The position numbers were made by a program, and so were the translations under genes. A stretch of DNA of 64,000 nt from Pectobacterium peruviense (GTDB taxonomy: Bacteria; Pseudomonadota; Gammaproteobacteria; Enterobacterales; Enterobacteriaceae), in assembly GCF_002847345.1 (NCBI RefSeq), contig NZ_LXFV01000013.1, forward strand, positions 186,001-250,000, given 5' to 3'. Every line of letters starts with the position of its first letter. Positions within the stretch are counted from its first letter, which is position 1. Below the pieces are notes generated by a model. That model did no database searches and was not told the DNA's origin. It saw only the letters and a program-made list of their open reading frames with translations. Positions 61,704-64,000 of the stretch are shown in pieces.

Positions 61704-63041
61704 TTAATGCCCGTCGATAAACACAATTTTCAGCAGGAACAGCAGCGCAACCACAACCACGCAAGGGCTGATTTCACGCCAGCGACCCGTCGCCAACTTC
61801 ATCACACAGTAAGAAATAAAGCCCAGCGCAATCCCTTCAGTAATTGAGAAGCTGAACGGCATCATCACAGCGGTAATAAAGGCCGGAACGGCTTCCGTCA
61901 AATCATCCCACTTCACACGCGCCAGACTGGACGTCATCAATACGCCCACGTAAATCAACGCACCAGCGGCGGCATAGGCAGGCACCATACCCGCCAGCGG
62001 TGACAGGAAGATCACCAACAGGAACAGCAGGCCGACGACCACAGCAGTCAGGCCTGTGCGTCCACCCACGGATACGCCAGAAGAGCTTTCAATATACGCC
62101 GTAACGGATGACGTCCCGATAAACGCACCTGCCACAGAGCTGATGCTATCAACATACAGCGCCTGCTTCATACGCGGGAACTTACCGCGAGCATCTACCA
62201 GACCCGCTTTATCCGTTACACCGATCAACGTACCGGAAGAGTCAAACAGGTTAACCAGCATGAAGGAGAAAATAATGCCAGACATGCCGAGGTTCAGCGC
62301 TCCCGCCAGATCAACCTGACCCACCACGGACGTTACGCTCGGCGGCATAGAGAACACACCGGAAAAGGTCACATCGCCCAGCAGCAGACCGATTGAGGTC
62401 GTCACGACAATGGAAATCAGTACTGCGGCGTGAATATTACGTGAAGCCAGCGCCACAATGATGAAAAAGCCCAAGGCACCCAACAGCACGCTGTGTGATG
62501 TCAGGTTACCAATCGTCACCAGTGTTTCAGGATTAGGAACGATAATACCGGCGTTTTTCAGGCCCATCATGGCAATGAACAGCCCGATACCGCTGGCAAT
62601 CCCCAGACGCAGGCTAAGCGGGATATTGGCAATCATCCAATAGCGAATCTGGAAGATGGTCAGCAACAGGAAACCGATTGCGCCCCAGAAAATAGCACCC
62701 ATCGCAACCTGCCATGGCAGACCCATCGCACCCACGACAACAAAAGCGAAAAATGCATTCAGCCCCATTGCTGGAGCCAGTGCTACAGGCAGGTTAGCCA
62801 GCAGCCCCATTAAAATACTGCCGAATGCCGCAATCAGACAGGTGGTCACAAAGACCGCTTTGGTATCCATCCCCGCCACGCCCAAAATCTGCGGGTTAAC
62901 AAAAACGATGTAGACCATCGTCAAAAACGTCGTGAAACCGGCAATCGTTTCCGTACGTGCTGTCGTGCCGTGTTGTTTAAGTTTAAACACGCGCTCCAGC
63001 AGGCCCTGCTCGGTAGCAAGACCAGGTTGTGATTTATTCAT
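61704..63041 (-). CDS. adeP: Adenine permease AdeP (PurP)
   Basis: 445-aa high-affinity adenine importer of the NCS2/AzgA-like family with about 12-14 membrane segments. KLKQHGTTARTETIAGFTTFLTMVYIVFVNPQILGVAGMD, LFDSSGTLIGVTDKAGL and YIESSSGVSVGGRTGLTAV match E. coli AdeP almost word for word. The start at ATG 63041 is preferred to a TTG three codons upstream. The upstream spacer holds an ERIC copy. In E. coli it neighbours yieH, as here. Confidence 0.95.
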   Translation of the reverse strand: MNKSQPGLATEQGLLERVFKLKQHGTTARTETIAGFTTFLTMVYIVFVNPQILGVAGMDTKAVFVTTCLIAAFGSILMGLLANLPVALAPAMGLNAFFAFVVVGAMGLPWQVAMGAIFWGAIGFLLLTIFQIRYWMIANIPLSLRLGIASGIGLFIAMMGLKNAGIIVPNPETLVTIGNLTSHSVLLGALGFFIIVALASRNIHAAVLISIVVTTSIGLLLGDVTFSGVFSMPPSVTSVVGQVDLAGALNLGMSGIIFSFMLVNLFDSSGTLIGVTDKAGLVDARGKFPRMKQALYVDSISSVAGAFIGTSSVTAYIESSSGVSVGGRTGLTAVVVGLLFLLVIFLSPLAGMVPAYAAAGALIYVGVLMTSSLARVKWDDLTEAVPAFITAVMMPFSFSITEGIALGFISYCVMKLATGRWREISPCVVVVALLFLLKIVFIDGH

Positions 63042-63227
63042 TAGTACCAATCCAAAGAAGGGAATAACTGTCGTCGGGTATCCTATAACAAAACTATGCG
63101 TTTTTACGTTGATCCCACGTTTTTTTTCATCGAATAAGAAAAGTCTATTAACCTCATGGCTATTACGCCGAAATCCCTCGGTTGAAAGCCCTTAATTCTC
63201 TGCAATATTGTGGTGAAAATAGCTTTA

Positions 63228-63423
<196 letters not shown>

Positions 63424-63495
63424 GGTCGCAATATTGGGCCAATTGGTTAAAGTAAGAGTAATCACTTAATACTGATCACTTAAGTCCATTTTCAG

Positions 63496-63544
63496 GAGAA
63501 ACACGTGGCGAGGTTCCCGCAGGGAGCCTCGCCACGTGTTTCTC
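63496..63544. other. Long perfect hairpin before yieH
   Basis: GAGAAACACGTGGCGAGG (63496-63513) pairs with its exact complement at 63527-63544. The stem continues with 4 more base pairs plus one T-G pair inside, leaving a 3-nt loop (GCA): about 23 bp in total. There is no T-run. It lies 57 bp before the yieH start, in the yieH leader or the divergent adeP promoter area. Confidence 0.85.
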
Positions 63545-63601
63545 GGTTCTTACATGGTCGGCATTAGGGTATTTGCTTTATTTCATCGATAAGGATTGGT
63601 C

Positions 63602-64000
63602 ATGCCCCGTATTGAATGCGTCTTCTTCGACTGTGATGGCACGCTGGTGGATAGCGAAGTGCTGTGTTGTCAGGCTTATGTGAATATCTTCATCCCGTAT
63701 GGGGTGAATTTATCGCTGGAGGAGGTGATAAAAACCTACAAGGGCGTGAAGCTGTACGAGATTATTGCCCGCATCAGCCAGCAGCATGGTTTAAACGTAT
63801 CGGTAGAAGACGCGGAACGTCATTTCCGGCAGGAAGTGAAGCATCTGTTCGATGAATTCCTGCAACCTATTGAGGGTGCGCGTGAGTTAGTGCAGTCCAT
63901 CACTGTCCCGATGGCGGTGGTTTCCAACGGCCCAGTCAGTAAGATGCAGCATTCGCTCGGCCTGACGCATATGCTCGATCTGTTTGGCGACCATCTCTAT
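63602..64000 (+). CDS. yieH: HAD-like phosphatase YieH (partial, cut by window end)
   Basis: The first 133 codons of a HAD phosphatase. The catalytic FFDCDGTLVDSEV is at residues 8-20, the cap domain holds KGVKLYEIIARISQQHG, and motif II is in AVVSNGPVSKMQHSLG. E. coli YieH hydrolyses phosphorylated pentose/purine-type metabolites and sits beside adeP too. The start ATG follows an AAGGA at 63592 or so. The C-terminal third is outside the window. Confidence 0.92.
   Translation, partial: MPRIECVFFDCDGTLVDSEVLCCQAYVNIFIPYGVNLSLEEVIKTYKGVKLYEIIARISQQHGLNVSVEDAERHFRQEVKHLFDEFLQPIEGARELVQSITVPMAVVSNGPVSKMQHSLGLTHMLDLFGDHLY

Overview
This window is a piece of an enterobacterial chromosome, most likely Pectobacterium (soft-rot Pectobacteriaceae). 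Evidence for the order: dnaA, dnaN, recF, gyrB, rpmH, rnpA, yidC and mnmE encode proteins nearly identical to those of E. coli and lie in the E. coli order, and the window carries ERIC-family repeats. Evidence for the genus: the mix of plant-carbohydrate and accessory genes (dgo, a cellobiose-type PTS with a phospho-beta-glucosidase, pga). The genus is inferred from gene content, not from a database match.

Layout. (1) 1-2.7 kb: end of an ssu sulfonate-uptake operon (ssuD partial, ssuC, ssuB), then a small secreted DUF1471 protein. (2) 2.7-8.0 kb: leftward D-galactonate operon dgoRKADT, with an ERIC element and a fragment of another between dgoD and dgoT, and a double GntR/FadR-type operator before dgoR. 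(3) 8.2-16.5 kb: leftward seven-gene operon with a peptide-type ABC importer, two nucleoside hydrolases and a DapA/NanA-type aldolase, divergent from a LysR regulator; the substrate is unknown. (4) 17.6-21.4 kb: an AT-rich inserted block with a Dcm-like cytosine methylase, the Vsr repair nuclease and an EcoRII-type restriction enzyme. Divergent from them is a small gene encoding only the EcoRII N-terminal effector (DNA-binding) domain. (5) 21.5-27.1 kb: yidA, then a cellobiose-type PTS with a family 1 glycosidase, divergent from an AscG-like repressor with its operator. (6) 27.2-30.8 kb: a chemoreceptor behind a perfect sigma-28 promoter, and an MFS exporter.

(7) 31-41.7 kb: the conserved replication and ribosome block: leftward dnaA-dnaN-recF-gyrB and rightward rpmH-rnpA-yidD-yidC-mnmE. 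The spacer between dnaA and rpmH has a perfect DnaA box and many GATC sites, but does not look like oriC. (8) 41.7-45.2 kb: a DUF6933 protein, an acyltransferase, and qorB divergent from an HxlR regulator across a 14-bp tandem repeat. (9) 45.3-54.3 kb: the pgaABCD biofilm polysaccharide operon, a WYL regulator of the CapW/BrxR type, and a frameshifted diguanylate cyclase in the position of E. coli dgcT. (10) 54.4-64 kb: a QacA/SmvA-type exporter, a three-lipoprotein operon (CsgG-like, DUF4810, DUF799), aegA with a HydN-like ferredoxin, a degenerate phosphopantetheinyl-transferase-like gene, adenine permease adeP, and the start of yieH.

The best candidate for something undescribed is the lone EcoRII-N-domain gene facing the complete CCWGG-type restriction-modification operon. 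It could be a regulator or a trans-acting modulator of restriction. Next are the orphan CapW/BrxR-like regulator beside pga and the uncharacterised transporter / nucleoside hydrolase / aldolase operon. No rRNA, tRNA, CRISPR array, prophage or insertion sequence was recognised.
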